Below the pieces are notes generated by a model. The model was given only the letters and a program-made list of their open reading frames with translations. It searched no databases and was not told the DNA's origin. DNA of 64,000 nt from Enchytraeus crypticus (lineage: Eukaryota; Annelida; Clitellata; Enchytraeida; Enchytraeidae), in NCBI GenBank assembly GCA_905160935.1, contig CAJHZI010000299.1, positions 325,001 to 389,000 of the forward strand, read 5' to 3'. A program made the translations under genes and the position numbers. Shown in pieces: positions 1-11,954 of the stretch (position 1 is its first letter; each line of letters opens with the position of its first letter).

Positions 1-180
1 AATTGTGGATAGTTGAGGTTTATGATATCTCGGTAATTATTTTTAAAATGCAGAGCATTGGTATGGAAGTGAGATGCCAGCTTGTCTAAGTCGCCCATGG
101 ACAGACTTGTACATGCTAATCTTAGCATTATATTTTCAGACATATTCAGAGACGATAAAGAGGACATTAACTTTAATATA

Positions 181-218
181 TACTATATATATATATATTA
201 TAGATATATATAATATAA

Positions 219-272
<54 letters not shown>
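181..272. repeat. (TA)n microsatellite
   Basis: Almost pure TA dinucleotide with a few interruptions near 195-225. Apart from this tract nothing is recognised between 1 and 378; the short open frame across it is only the TA repeat. Confidence 0.95.
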
Positions 273-273
<1 letters not shown>

Positions 274-378
274 CAATATGCTTAGTATGCATTTATTTTC
301 ATTAGCGCAGGTGACAGCTTTTTAAAGTCTTTTAAGATATCGGCATAATGTTGCATTTAAGCCCCAGCAAAATGAAAC

Positions 379-450
379 CTCCCCGACGGGGAATTGAACC
401 CCGGTCTCCCGCGTGACAGGCGGGGATACTTACCACTATACTATCGAGGA
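379..450 (-). tRNA. trnD-GTC: tRNA-Asp (anticodon GUC)
   Basis: The 72-nt cloverleaf reads on the minus strand. The acceptor stem pairs TCCTCGA with TCGGGGA and is followed by discriminator G. The anticodon arm is CCCGC-CTGTCAC-GCGGG, giving GTC. The T-arm holds the B box GGTTCAATTCC and there is no intron. A T-run follows at the 3' side (TTTCATTTT), as expected for a Pol III terminator. It is identical to the two plus-strand copies at 13563 and 14899, and its flanks resemble theirs, so the three arose by duplication of a larger unit. Confidence 0.95.
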
Positions 451-837
451 TTGGACAAGAGAAGGTTTGTTACACGCATGAACGATATTACTACACGGCT
501 TATCTGTTGATTAAACGACACGCCGGTAATTTCAATCTTTAGCGGTGTTTTATTCTCTTTCCTGTCACCTTCTGGCACTTGTATCTATTGTGAAGTATCC
601 CAATAAATTTGTCTTTGAAAAACGTTAAAGATAAAGCCTAACATCTTCAGAGAGATCTAAGATCTATCAAATGCCTTGCTGTGCGCATCGAGGCAGACAT
701 TATAAACGAGTTAAGCGCAGACATGAGACAGATGGGTCTCAGTTATTGGACGATCATTGCTTGAGTCAGTCGATCTAGCGCAGTGTGGTCTATGATATAG
801 CAAAACCTCCTTTTAAGTGTAGGCAAAGAGAGATATA
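451..837. other. Intergenic, flank of tRNA unit
   Basis: The first ~130 bases match, in inverse orientation, the upstream flank of the tRNA-Asp copy at 13563 (shared words around GTTTAATCAACAGATAACCG). Beyond that nothing is recognised. Confidence 0.6.
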
Positions 838-978
838 TTAAAAAGCTGGTGGAGCTAAGGTTAACGTCAGTTTCCTCATTCGAAAGCGATGTCAGTGACG
901 GGAGATTCCAGGATTTGAACAACGCACATACTGATCCGCTGTCGAGTATCTTACCGACATCGCCACTGGCTCCAGTCA
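838..978 (-). repeat. tRNA-derived SINE, family S2
   Basis: Sense is minus. The head carries an A-box-like TGGCGATGTCGGTAAGATAC and a B-box-like TTCAAATCC. The tail reads CACTGACATCGCTTTCGA then GAGGAAACTGACGTTAACC. That tail resembles the 3' end of the CR1/L2-like LINE at 54898-56057. Many copies occur in this window. Confidence 0.8.
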
Positions 979-1063
979 GTAATATGTAATATATGTACAA
1001 GTATATCTAATAATTATTAGATATACGCCATAATTATAAATTTATATGTGCATATCATAATAT

Positions 1064-1420
1064 GTAGGAGTAGTTAATCTTGTAGGAGTAGTTAAACTAC
1101 TAGAAATAGATAAACTAGTGAGAGTAGTTGTATGAGTAGTTAAACTGGTAGGAATATTTTAACTAGCAAGATTAGTTAAAGTAGTAAAAGTAGCTAAAGG
1201 TCTAGTAGTATTTAAATGTATAGTAGTAGTTAAATTTGTAGGAATAGTTAAACTAGAAGAAGTAGTTAAACTTTTAGGAGTAATTAAATTTGTAGAATTA
1301 GTTAAACTAGTAGAAGTAGTTAAATTTGCACGAGTAGTTAAACTATAGTAGAAGTAGTTATACGTGTAGACATATTTAAACTAGTAAGAGTAGTTAAACT
1401 TGTAGGGAATATTTAAATTA
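1064..1420. repeat. Degenerate ~20-bp minisatellite
   Basis: About 18 imperfect units on the theme GTAGGAGTAGTTAAACTAGT, with variants such as TTAAATTTGTAG. No coding potential; flanking sequence to 1685 shows nothing recognisable. Confidence 0.8.
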
Positions 1421-1682
1421 TATTAACTGCTAAATTCCAAATTGTAAACTCTAGTGAAGACTGCAGTATTCTAACTTTTATTGTTAAACTATATAGTTAT
1501 TCAAGAGAGCGTAATTAATAGGATTTGAAGCAGATAAAATGTAAAAACACTTATTTGATCGACATGAATGGATTACAGTAGGTCGTAGTGCTATAAACTT
1601 TCTGTACAAAATCAACGGCTCTCTTTCAGGTGAGATATTGGACTATTATTATTAATTGTGATAAACGAAGATTTCACAGCGA

Positions 1683-1685
<3 letters not shown>

Positions 1686-1752
<67 letters not shown>

Positions 1753-1947
1753 TAGAGAAAGAGAGAGAAAGATAGATATTCAGCGTAAGAGGGGGAAAGG
1801 GAGGGAGAGAGAGAAAAAGGGAGAAAGAGAAATATAGAGCGAAAGAGGGAGAGAAGGAGGGTGAGAGAGAGAGAAAGAGGGAAGGAGAGAGGGAGGGAGG
1901 AAGGGAAGGTAAGGCAGAGAAAAAGGAAGGGAGAGAGAGAGAGAACT
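1686..1947. repeat. (GA)n-rich purine tract
   Basis: Polypurine GA/GGGA sequence of about 260 bases abutting the LINE 3' end at 1948. The antisense frame of Ser/Leu/Phe repeats is a repeat artefact. Confidence 0.9.
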
Positions 1948-2085
1948 CTCTTAGTGCACTGCCTACTGGCAAGTCCATGCTTTATAACGCCTCCACTCTT
2001 CTCTTTCTTCCGCTTGCATCGTCATGTCCACACATGAGTGGGTCTTTAAATCATCTAACAAACCTAATCTCGGCCTGCCTCTGCC
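1948..2085 (-). mobile_element. LINE-A 3' end fragment
   Basis: On the minus strand this matches the 3' end of the LINE at 52850-54560: the arginine/glycine-rich C-terminal codons, then an untranslated stretch ending in the hairpin TTGCCAGTAGGCAGTGCACT. The polypurine tract at 1686-1947 starts directly at its tail. Confidence 0.75.
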
Positions 2086-2321
2086 TTTTTTTCTTAGCGA
2101 GATAAATATAGAGGAATTGAAGTCCTGATGTGTCCGAACTCTCCGTAGTTTGCGTCAGATTCACATTTGATGAAAATCAAGGAAAGAAATGTTAAATATT
2201 GATAATCAAAAGCAGAACCAAGTCATGTTATTTACAATGAGAAAGAGAGAGAGAGAGAAAGAGAAAGAGAGAGAGAGAGATAGAGATAGAGATAGGGAGG
2301 AAAAGAGATATATACCGAAAG

Positions 2322-2367
<46 letters not shown>

Positions 2368-2667
2368 GGTAGGAAAGGTCCCATGTGTCAATGCATTAAT
2401 AAAGATCAGAAAGTCCTGTAAACGGATCTGAGGCGGAAATAGTAGTGAACGTGCATTAAACATACACACCCATAGAATCTCTCCAAGGCCTTTCCATAGT
2501 AGAAGTCTTCTATTTATAGTCTACAGTTTAGATTTATTAGTCTATTGCTTAGTCTACAGTTTGCAGGTTCTTCAAACAGTTCAGGCTCTCTCCGTAGCTT
2601 AGTATATGTCCTTCAAGTTTTGGTTGTCTAAACAATTGCTATAGTGCTAGTTGCTAAATCTTTAAAT
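2086..2667. other. Intergenic with (GA)n tracts
   Basis: Holds GA-rich microsatellites at about 2239-2300 and 2325-2362. The Arg/Glu-rich open frame over them is repeat sequence. Nothing else is recognised. Confidence 0.7.
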
Positions 2668-2800
2668 AGGTAAGGCTAAGGGTGACGTCAGTTTCCTCAC
2701 TCGAAGGCAATGTCAGTGACGGGCGAGCCCAGGATTTGAACCCCACATACACCGATCCTCGGTCGAGTATCTTACCGACGTCGCCACTGGCTCCAGCCAG
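2668..2800 (-). repeat. SINE family S2
   Basis: Near full-length copy, sense minus, with B-box-like GGGGTTCAAATCC, A-box-like TGGCGACGTCGGTAAGATAC and the LINE-like tail. Confidence 0.85.
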
Positions 2801-3695
2801 CCATTAAATAGCTAACTAAATATAGTTTTGGGTCTTTATGTAGCTAGTTAATGTGCTCACTGACCTTCTACCTAAGAAACAAAAGCGGCCAGGAATTGTG
2901 ACCACCATGCATAAAGCAGTTATATGTTGAGGAACGTAAAATTCTACTTTTTAATTTTTAAAGTTGAAGTAAACTAAACGATGTTATAGTAGTGTGTTTT
3001 ACGTTCAGAAACACACGATTTCTCTTCAAAAGGACTCTACTTCCTCGAGATGCCGTCACAAAGGATAATCCAAACCTGTTAAAGCTTTCATTTCACAAAG
3101 ATTGCTGCAGTTCAACATAATATTATACTGCGCAACCTTTGATAGTCCAGCGTGAGATATAGATAGGTTTTTTTAAAGTTTTGATACTATCCTTCCTAAT
3201 TACAGATTAAAGTTTAGAATGGGCTTGCTAGATAACGCTAATATGCTAGTTAATTGTTTTGATGTTCTGATCTTATAAGCTTTGTATGCCAAATTCTAAA
3301 AGTAATTGTCTTATATCTCAATTTATGCAAAGCCTATTTGCTTTTCTGGTTTTTATCGCATTGTTGTATGTGCAAAATTCATGTATGGGCTACTACGCCT
3401 GAAATAAAGCAATAAATCAATAAATATAATAAATAAATAAATTAATTAATTAATTAATAAAAATGCATGTATTTCGATTCAAACAAAAGAAAATTGGCAA
3501 ATTTGTAAGCTGTAGTGAGTTTAACGTTAAGACTCAGAAGCACCAGACTTCTCTTCATAAGAATCGATAAACTCAAGCTGCCGTCAAAAAAATTAAGATA
3601 ACAGTAACTGTTAATAAATTAAAGCTGAGAAACAGAACATACGGTTGTTTCTGTATTATTACAAAAATGAACGCAGTGATAAATCCAACTATATA
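2801..3695. other. Intergenic, no gene seen
   Basis: AT-rich sequence. At 3395-3460 an AATAAA-rich, TTAA-repeat tail resembles the 3' end of a polyadenylated or LINE-type insertion, but no coding part is visible. Confidence 0.5.
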
Positions 3696-3696
3696 C

Positions 3697-4068
3697 ACGC
3701 ACCCCGTGTTGTGCTCGGGTGTGGTTGGACCACTGCAGAATGGGGCAACCGCAAACAATCCGCATGTATGTGAAAGGAGACTAAAGGCAGGAGCTGAGGA
3801 TGGCCAGAGTGGATCCGCCTCACCGTGAAATATTTTCCCCCAGAATTAAATGGTAATTAATCCACCTAATTGAGGAAGGCAACGGGAAACCACCTCAGAA
3901 GCCATATTTTTCCCAAGCTATATGCTACAAAAGGTATGGATAAGGCATAAACTTTGTGAAGGAATTAACTTTTTGATGTAAGGAGTGCTCTTGTGGAGCG
4001 AGAAAACAGACTGAGTATGAATATGTACCTTGAACCTACCACTTGTCAGTGCACTGAAGAAGAAGATA
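3697..4068 (+). repeat. SINE-like family S5 (LINE-A-tailed)
   Basis: About 370 bp, beginning near CCCCGTGTTGTGCTCGGGTG and ending with a hairpin-forming CCTACCACTTGTCAGTGCAC. Other copies are at 44325, 50116 and 54585, with fragments at 4735 and 34215. The tail resembles the LINE-A 3' hairpin. Family borders come from the paralogous empty site at about 57065. Confidence 0.75.
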
Positions 4069-4181
4069 CAACATTAGATGGTTTAAAGGTAATTTGATTT
4101 TTTGTCTGTCTAGTGGTCGTTATTAAGCATGTTAAGAATTGCAGGTAAAAATACGTATTTCGGGTCTCCATTTGATAGAAC

Positions 4182-4186
<5 letters not shown>

Positions 4187-4219
<33 letters not shown>

Positions 4220-4221
4220 GT

Positions 4222-4262
<41 letters not shown>

Positions 4263-4342
4263 AAGGTAGAACGAGAAAGAGCGTAAGAGAGAGAATGAAA
4301 GCAGAGGAAGAAAGAGAGAGAGAGAGAGAGTGAGAGAGAGAA
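4187..4342. repeat. (GA)n microsatellite
   Basis: Interrupted GA tract; the antisense serine/leucine frame is an artefact. Confidence 0.9.
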
Positions 4343-4472
4343 ACTACGACAAATTTTAAACACCTTTACAGAAAATTAAAAATTCACAGTGATCTGACAA
4401 TGGCATAAGAAAATCTCTGTTGGACATTTCTAACAAGATTGGAAATACCAGTTTTATCTCATTCTAAAGTCT

Positions 4473-4636
4473 GCTAAAGATGGTCATAGAAGATAGAATG
4501 GAAGGTAGAGGCAGGCCGAAAGTAGGAATGTTAGATGATTTAAAGAGTCTCTCGTATATTGGCATGAAGAGGTAGGCCTATGCGGAAGAGAGAGAAGCAG
4601 GTAAGAGTTATATATAATGGACCTGCCAGTAGGCAG
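4473..4636 (+). mobile_element. LINE-A 3' end fragment
   Basis: Encodes the end of a LINE protein (EDRMEGRGRPKVGMLDDLKS) followed by the untranslated tail with GGACCTGCCAGTAGGCAGTG. 5'-truncated. Confidence 0.75.
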
Positions 4637-4734
4637 TGTTCCAAAAAGTGAGATCTCCTTCTCAAATGTTCAGCCAAGCGGCAAGTCCAATGTACAAATT
4701 CGTACTCACATGTTGCTTTCACGCTTCATAAAGA

Positions 4735-4925
4735 GCGCACCATCGATTAACAAGTTAATTTTTTCACAAATGGCTATGCCTTATACATACCTTTCTTCAG
4801 TGCACTGCCAAGTGACAGGTTCAAGGTACATATTCATACTCAAAGTCTGTTTTCTCGCTCCATAAGAGCACTCCTAGATTAACAAGTTAATCCCTTCACA
4901 AAGTCTATGCCTTATCCATACCTTA
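4735..4925 (-). repeat. Two nested partial S5 copies
   Basis: Sense minus. 4796-4925 matches the 3' 130 bp of family S5 including the hairpin tail. 4735-4795 repeats part of the same region, so two 5'-truncated insertions lie end to end. Confidence 0.65.
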
Positions 4926-6070
4926 TATAGACTATAGGTTGGGAATGATATAGCTTCTGACATGGTTTCCCTATGCCTTCCTTAGTTCTACTATGAATTA
5001 ACTGTCATTAAATCTTTCTGAAAAATTTCATGGTGACGTGGGTTCACCCTGCCTTCCAGTTTTATACCTCGAGAAAATTGAACGTTTAATTGAAAATTGA
5101 GCAACCAGACTTACATGTAAGTCTAATCAATGAAATCGACGACTGAATAAACTTATATAATAGCTTGATTCTACAATTTTTAATCTGAGGTAAAATGAGG
5201 ACCTGACATCAAATGGTCCAGGATTCAAATTCCTAATAAAATGCCTGTAATAATTATTTTGGAATCTTAACCTGTCCTCTATTATTTGACTGAATCTAGA
5301 TATCCTACTAAGTGATTGATAACATCAACGACTGTATTAAATTAAATATTAATTTAATACGAAAAGAAATAAAATAATACACGAATATTCAATAGAATGA
5401 AAATTGAAACGATTTCAAATAGCACGTGCAAGCGAATTACATATAACTTAAAATTATACTTTTCTATCTAATTACAGTTCACTTTAAATATCACAATAGT
5501 AAGTACTTTATATTACATACGATTACTTTTGACATACAAATTACTAATACGCTCTCTAGCATAAATTCCCATACTTTACTTTCCTTTCGACTAGTTGCCT
5601 ACTAGGATACCTTCTAGTATTATCCCTAGGTTACAATGCTTCGATGGAACTCTCCTTCCTCTTCGATCTTCTACAAAATCGCTCTCTAATCATCGACTGT
5701 TAGATGGACTACAAATTAGTTTGAATAACCGAACCCTTCGAATTGCTCTCAATTGGTCTACTACTGAGATTCCTCAGATCTCCTAAATCTCCTTTCGACT
5801 TGGCACGTTTTACGTCCGTGTTGTTACTCTTTCATCTTGAATCTCTCCTACTTCCTGTTTAGGCATGCCCTCATTGGTCACTTGCCCTATCATAGCTACC
5901 GCCTAGGATCTCACTTTAATAAAACTCAATACTTACAAATCTTACCTTTACTTATCCAGCAGTATTATGGATTATTTTACTGGATATATGATCACAAATA
6001 TAAATACATACTATAATGTATATCGAATCAAGCTTTGACAAGCTTTAATTAAAGTAAACGTAAACACGCA
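4926..6070. repeat. Intergenic with duplicated block (with 62275-62770)
   Basis: Positions about 5215-5680 match 62275-62770, including TGACTGAATCTAGATATCCT, AAATAAAATAATACACGAAT and TCCCTAGGTTA. No protein or RNA is recognised in either copy. The short open frames here are unsupported. Confidence 0.6.
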
Positions 6071-6287
6071 TTATAGTGAAATGATCAACTATGTCGATAT
6101 CTATCACTTTTAATACCACATGTTTAAACCGTTAGGCAATATAGTCCATTTTCCTTGTAACCAGGCCAGTGAAAGTCCGATATTCTACACTCAGATCAGC
6201 GCGACTGGGATTCGAACCCACGAGGGTTCCATTCACCTTAGGATCTGTCAAGTAAAACTTTATAGCGTTACCACTACGCTATTAAAA
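6071..6287 (-). repeat. tRNA-derived SINE, family S1
   Basis: Sense minus. A-box-like TAGCGTAGTGGTAACG and B-box-like GGTTCGAATCCCAG lie 60-70 bases apart. They are followed by a conserved body ending near ATCATTTCACTATAATG. Other copies: 13028, 13976, 15195, 30026 and 59130. Confidence 0.8.
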
Positions 6288-6288
6288 C

Positions 6289-7803
6289 TAGAGATGGGAA
6301 TTTTCTGAATTTCCAGGGTTCGGTTCGTTGAAAATGAAAGTTCGGTTCGGGTTCGGCTTGCTTTCCACCTCACAAGAGTTCGACTCGAGTTCGAAATTGT
6401 TTGGTTTGGAAAATGTTGCAATTATTTAACATTACTTATAATAATCATGGTTATGATAAACATGTTTAAAATGGTTTATGGTAAACGCTTTAAAAATACA
6501 TGAATTCATAATAACTGCCATATTTTTTACCTGAGTAAAACTATGACAATGAAAAAGGCGAGAAGTGGTATTTTTTCCTGCACATTTCAATATTTCTTAA
6601 AATAGTGTAAGTTCACCAAAAATGTTCATAAAAAAGATATTTAGCTTTATCATTGTATCTGAAAAATACTACTTGATTAAAACCAGCAAATAGAATCAAT
6701 TTAAAAATAATTTTTTTCACTAAGCCTATATATTAGAAATGTTTCTAATTAAATGGAAATGTCTTGGCAAAATTGATCCAATATTTCAGAGACAAAGTGC
6801 AATTTATTAACATAAAAATGTCAACTAAGGACGATTTGGTACACACGTGTACATCCACAGAAAAATGATCACAATATAAAGTATACCGTTTGCTATCAAC
6901 TGAACCAGTAGTAAACTTCATAATTTACCTCAGTGGTTCAAATTTGAAACTAATAGTTTATTTGAGTCCAGCTAATCCTTTCCATTCATTTCCATATCCA
7001 CATTTTCAGGGCTTGTAGTTTCCTGGTATTTTCTTTCCGTGATGTCCATGTTTCACATTCACATAATAGCGTGGTCCATGGCAAGATTTTCGCTATCTTT
7101 ATCTGAGTGTCTTTCTTTAGGCTTTTTGTTAAAAGTTCTTTCCTATTATCGAAGGCTTCTTTTGCTTGTGCAATCCTACTATATAGCTCAGTCTCACATT
7201 TCCCATCATCTGTTATAGTATGACGTAAATATTTGAAACTCCTTACCTGTTCCAATTTCGTAATATTTATTTTAATATTGACTTCACCTCTATTCTGGGA
7301 TACTCTCATCACTCTTGTCACTTTGATGTTACTCTTAATTCCATATTTCAATGCCGTATCATTCAGATTATCCATTATCATGTGTAGAGCAGCCTCGCTT
7401 CCCGCTACCATTCCTTTGTAACTCTACCATTCCTTTGTATCGCTATCTGTTATTAATTTTAAAATTTGTGTCGGAACCAGCCTTACCAGCTATATGCCAT
7501 TAGATACGGCAAGACACGTAAATAAAAAACTAACTACATGTGTATTATTCTTATTATATTTATATAATGTCAACCATTCTCCATAATATCTTAACGAAGA
7601 CTTGGAAAATTATCTGAAAAGAAAAGTGTTCTTTTCTCCTGGAGCTGGCGAAGGAGAAAGGAACTTCAAGAGATCGGCTCGGTTCGGTTTGGACGAAGCC
7701 AGGGTTCGGGTTCGCCCAGAGGCTGAGTTCGGGTTCGGTTCGGTCAAAATTCCAGATTTTATGGTTCGGTTCGGTTCGGGTTCGGTTCGATTCCCAATCT
7801 CTA
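6289..7803. mobile_element. hAT-like element with GGTTCG subterminal repeats (copy 1)
   Basis: Inverted ends TAGAGATGGGAAT / ATTCCCAATCTCTA. Both subterminal regions are built from GGTTCGGTTCGGGTTCGG repeats. Flanks attaaaac (6281-6288) and attaacac (7804-7811) form an 8-bp target duplication with one mismatch, suggesting hAT. No transposase is present. The interior carries a LINE fragment at 6986-7411. The related copy is 38736-40395. Confidence 0.65.
6986..7411 (-). pseudogene. LINE-A reverse transcriptase fragment
   Basis: 141 codons open on minus, corresponding to the post-catalytic part of the LINE at 53830-54250. Shared words: MDNLNDTALKYGIKSNIKVT, LEQVRSFKYL, ITDDGKCETELYSRIAQAKE, and WTSRKENTRKLQALKMWIWK at the end. 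There is no catalytic motif and no start or end. The same fragment lies in the sister element at 39087-39368, so it was captured before that element duplicated. Confidence 0.8.
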
Positions 7804-8096
7804 ATTAACACAATCTAATTAGTCAGCTGATCATACGGTTATTGATCAGAAACAGCTGATCTATACGGTTGATCCACGTGCTGTTGTAGTATCTCAGCGC
7901 ACTAAATGACCCGATGATTACAACACTCTTACTGTAGTCTCGCTTCGTGGAAGTCAAATATTGACACTTAAGTGGTTGCGCCAAAGTCGATTAGAAAACT
8001 CTATTGTACGGTTAGGTTTTCTCCCATCTCTGTATGGTTATATATGTGAGATGTGATACTTGAAAACGCTGCTGCTCTATATTCTGTGGTCTGTGG

Positions 8097-8165
<69 letters not shown>

Positions 8166-8230
8166 ATACATATATACAGTATATATATATACTGTATATA
8201 TGTATATATATATATACATACATATTTGGC

Positions 8231-8273
<43 letters not shown>

Positions 8274-8324
8274 CTATATATATATATAGACAGATATATA
8301 TATGAGCTCATATATATTTGGCCC

Positions 8325-8357
<33 letters not shown>

Positions 8358-8450
8358 GTATATATGTAGTATACATATATACAGTATATATATATTTATA
8401 TATATATATATATATATACTGTATATATGTACATATTTGGCCCATATATG

Positions 8451-8524
<74 letters not shown>

Positions 8525-8525
8525 A
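8097..8525. repeat. Compound (TA)n microsatellite
   Basis: TA tracts interrupted three times by TTTGGCCCATATAT and by CAGTATATATATACTG-type palindromes. The whole is bracketed by a direct repeat GTGGTCTGTGGCAA (about 8083 and 8532). All open frames here are artefacts. 7805-8096 and 8526-8876 show nothing recognisable. Confidence 0.9.
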
Positions 8526-8876
8526 TATTTCGTGGTCTGTGGCAAGGGTGAGAGATTTGAGAGACCCCTCGAACGCAGCATGTTTTTAAAAGATTCTTAA
8601 AGGGTACCTGTATGGCAGAATTCTACTCCTGAAAAACTCCGACCTAGCCTACCATTCTGGATGCGGTTGATTAGATCTCTCTGTAAACTGATTTCTATGG
8701 CATTCTAACAAGTTTTGACTTAATTTTTATTCGCAGTTGCTTGTTAATTTGCTGATAAAGCATGGCCTTTGTGAGTTTATATACTCGCTAATCGATGGAA
8801 TGCTCCTTATGTAACGCGAAGCAGAATGAGAGTGGGTATAAGTACTTTGATCTGCTACTTAATAGATTACACATTG

Positions 8877-8985
8877 AGGAGAGAGAGAGAAAGAGAAAGA
8901 GAGAGAGAGTGTGAGAGAGCGAGAGTGTGTGTGAGAGAGAGAGATAGAGAGAGAGAATGAGAGAGAGAGAGAGAGAGTGAGAGAG
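8877..8985. repeat. (GA)n microsatellite
   Basis: GA tract with GTGTGT interruptions. Confidence 0.9.
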
Positions 8986-9024
8986 ATTTCTCGCTAAGCA
9001 GAGCTGGATAAATTACGAACACGG

Positions 9025-9170
9025 TACTAAATAAAAAACGACACGTTTAACGTCAGTTTTAAGTATCGCTAGCGTTTCAGTGACTGAGCTAGCTCTGGAT
9101 TTGAATGTGGAACCATACAGCCGCTGAACACTGGTTGGACATCTAAGCCATTTTGCCACCAGTTCAGTAC
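9025..9170 (-). repeat. Divergent S2-type SINE
   Basis: Sense minus. A-box-like TGGCTTAGATGTCCAACC, a degraded B box (CATTCAAATCC) and a tail with AAACTGACGTTAAAC. Same architecture as family S2 but clearly diverged. Confidence 0.55.
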
Positions 9171-9302
9171 AGTGATTGTGTAATTGCGAAGACATCAGCA
9201 TCGTTTTTCTTCTCACCGTCTGACGCCGTTATGCTGTCTGAAATTGTACAAGTGTTATTATACTTTACTTGCACTTATTAATTATGTTTTAATGTACATG
9301 GA

Positions 9303-9606
9303 GGGGATTTAGCGCACTGGGTATAGCTGTTCGTAAATTGAACGAAGTTAAGCTTCATCGCGTCGGTTAGTACTTCGTGGCGACCACCTTGGAAGATCGT
9401 GTGTTGACAGCTTTGAAAGCAAACAATCCCGACAGTGTGGAAAGGTTATTCTTAAATCCGCGCCGGCTGCAATTGATGCGCCGGCAAATGGCAAGGATTA
9501 CTAATAACCATGGAGAGGAATGGAGGAAATAACGAAAACTTCAAAAACAGAAACCAAGAAAGGAAACTACGTAGCACATGCGGTATGTCATGTGTGTAAC
9601 TAAACG
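9303..9606 (+). repeat. 5S-rRNA-derived SINE (S3)
   Basis: The first ~110 bases read like 5S rRNA: GAACGAAGTTAAGC (A box), CGGTTAGTACTT (intermediate element) and GACCACCTTGGAAGA (C-box region). A non-5S body follows (TTAAATCCGCGCCGGCTGCA, TTACTAATAACCATGGAG) and a tail GGTATGTCATGTGTGTAACT. Copies: 10424, 28127, 36808 (-), 39525; 5'-truncated at 23919 (-) and 24340 (-). Confidence 0.85.
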
Positions 9607-10423
9607 GTTTGGAGCCTAAAATAAGGTCGTAACTTTATGTTTTATGGGAAAATTCGAAAATTTGCGTAGGAATTTCTAACAATGATGTCCAAGAAATTTT
9701 CTTCCCCCCGAACCAACGAAGTCCCCTGAGCCAAAATTATGTAAAAATCACTGAACTATATAGCAGGATGAGACAGATTGGGACGGTCCCAGTGTGTCTG
9801 TAGCGGTTTCGATCAGGCATAAAGAGAAACTACTTTACTGAAAACTCAACTTCGCAGCTTTAATTTTATATTAGATATATACTATATGTGTCATTTTACT
9901 TCAGTGCATCTTTATTTAAGAAATATTTACAAAACTTATAAAATCTCTCTCACAACAGTGTTCTGCCAATTGGCAGGTCCAAGGTACATAAGCATATACA
10001 TATATGCATAATGTGCATATATCATATATACTGTTTCATCTAAACCTTCATAAAATGTTTACAATTGCATTCTACAGCCTGATTGACTAAATTTGAACAT
10101 CTTAGTTTCGCTCCTCTTTAGCTCGAACATTGCACTGAAAAAGTAAACTTTTTTCTTTACAGTACAGTCATTCATAGGACTGGTAACATGAATAATTGAC
10201 TAAATTGTCTAATGGCTAAAGATTCAAAGTGATTGATATCATCACAGATTATCAACTCACTGCCATTATGTTTTTCATATGTTTATCAGGTTGAACTCAG
10301 GATGTCAAATAATGCGATTCCCGACACTTTAGAAAACTGAGGACTTTCTGCAAACTTCTGTTTATATGTTATCTTAGAACTTCGTATGGTATCGTATATG
10401 AAAAATTACTTACATTAAAGAGA
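9607..10423. other. Intergenic with a short LINE-A tail remnant
   Basis: At about 9950-9998 the minus strand reads as a LINE-A/S5 3' tail (hairpin TGCCAATTGGCA) next to a CTCTCTC stub. Otherwise nothing is recognised. Confidence 0.5.
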
Positions 10424-10730
10424 GATTTAGCGCGCTCGGCTACACTGCGCGTGAATTGAACGAAGTAAAGCCACGTTGCGCGCGGTTAAAACTTTTTGGG
10501 CTACCACTTTGGACGTCCTAGTGGAAGACCAACTTTGAAAGACAAAAATCCGAAAGGTGTTGGAAGTTTATTCATAAATCCGCGCCTGCTGCTATTTGAT
10601 GCGCCGACAAATGGCAAGGATTATTAATAACCATGGAGTAGAATGGAGGAAATAACGAAAACTTCAAAAACAGAAACCAAGAAAGGAAACTATGTAGCAC
10701 ATGCGGTACGTCATGTGTGTAACTAAACGA
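10424..10730 (+). repeat. 5S-rRNA-derived SINE (S3)
   Basis: Full-length copy with 5S-like head (GAACGAAGTAAAGC, CGGTTAAAACTTT, GGACGTCCTAG) and the same body and tail as the 9303 copy. Confidence 0.8.
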
Positions 10731-10875
10731 ACAAAAAAATGTATTTAACTTAAGGGCCGAAATCGAATAAGATAACATAGTAAGATAACATAGTAAAATA
10801 TTCGACTACGGGAGTGAGAAGCAGACGTTAACATGAGATTTACTAGCTTCCATTTGAACGGTATTGTTGTTTAAT

Positions 10876-10940
10876 ATCTAAGAGAGAGAGAGAGAGAGAG
10901 AGTATTTTCTCTCTCTGAGAGAAAGTATTTTATCTCTCTG

Positions 10941-11005
<65 letters not shown>

Positions 11006-11006
11006 T

Positions 11007-11043
<37 letters not shown>
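10876..11043. repeat. (GA)n / (CT)n microsatellite
   Basis: A short GA run, then a long CT run. The two could pair as an inverted repeat. 11044-11340 shows nothing recognisable. Confidence 0.9.
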
Positions 11044-11044
<1 letters not shown>

Positions 11045-11340
11045 AATTCTTGTGAAACTGAACTTTTGAATATCTAACGCCTCGGGTGATTTCCAATATC
11101 ATTGTTAAACAGAGCTGTGTAATAACTAAAATTGATTTTTCATATGCCAGCTGTTAAATCTTGCGCCCTGCTTTGAAGCATCTGGAAAGCGTTGTCGTCA
11201 ATTAGCGGAACGTTAAGGAATGAATGTACTCCGTCACTCCATTGTTTTGTAAAAATGGCAACATTTGAATTTTACATATATTTACTATACATACTCCCGC
11301 GTTATACGTATAGAACAGTAATTCGTAATATTTAAAATAT

Positions 11341-11456
11341 GAATATGTCGGTAAGATACTCGACCGCGGAGCAGCATATGCGGGGTTCAAATCCTGGGCT
11401 CGCCCGTCACTGACATCGCTTTCGAGTGAGGAAACTGACGTTAACATTAGTTATAC
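11341..11456 (+). repeat. SINE family S2
   Basis: Sense plus. Head TGTCGGTAAGATACTCGACC, B box GGGGTTCAAATCC, tail GAGGAAACTGACGTTAAC. Confidence 0.85.
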
Positions 11457-11954
11457 CAGCTTTACCAAATACAAAGTTTCCTGCAGGCGGCTTTGGATAT
11501 ATTGTTTGGGCTTATGGTTTGGAAATATATATCAAGTTTGGCTGGTTTAGAATTTCAAAAAAGATACGAAATTCTGAAAAAGTTAAAGGATAGCCGATGA
11601 AGAGGCATCCGATATTTGATTTGCAATAAACTACAAAATAAAGAAATGAATAATAATGATAATAATAATAATAATAATAATAATAATATAATAATAATAA
11701 TAATAAATTTCCTTTATATTAATTTAATTTCGAACAATTATTTCAGAGAATTTAATTAATAATGTTTAAGAAACGTGAAAAATATTTTATGTCTATGGAT
11801 TGTAACGATGAATGCATCTTTTGACTTTATTTTATTTGTTTAATATGAAAAGTTAATTTATAAAAGTAATGAAAAATAATTGCGTAAACATTATTTCAAA
11901 TGTTTAAATCATTTTGCTCGAGGGAGTGGTTTTCGAGAACGTGCTGGGAGTAAA
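11457..11954. other. Intergenic with (TAA)n
   Basis: A (TAA)n microsatellite at about 11655-11706; otherwise AT-rich with nothing recognised. Confidence 0.7.

Noticed and set aside
2189..2469. Arg/Glu-rich and Ser/Leu-rich frames
   Set aside because: Both are products of the GA repeat; the same holds for 1652-1978, 4046-4363 and 47305-47541.
8001..8581. Several open frames of Tyr/Ile repeats
   Set aside because: They are the (TA)n microsatellite read in frame; the same applies to 74-325, 29295-29501, 39738-40181, 52553-52903, 56035-56247 and 59674-59770.
9303..9420. 5S rRNA gene
   Set aside because: The 5S-like part is incomplete, diverged and always fused to the same non-5S body, so it is a SINE head.
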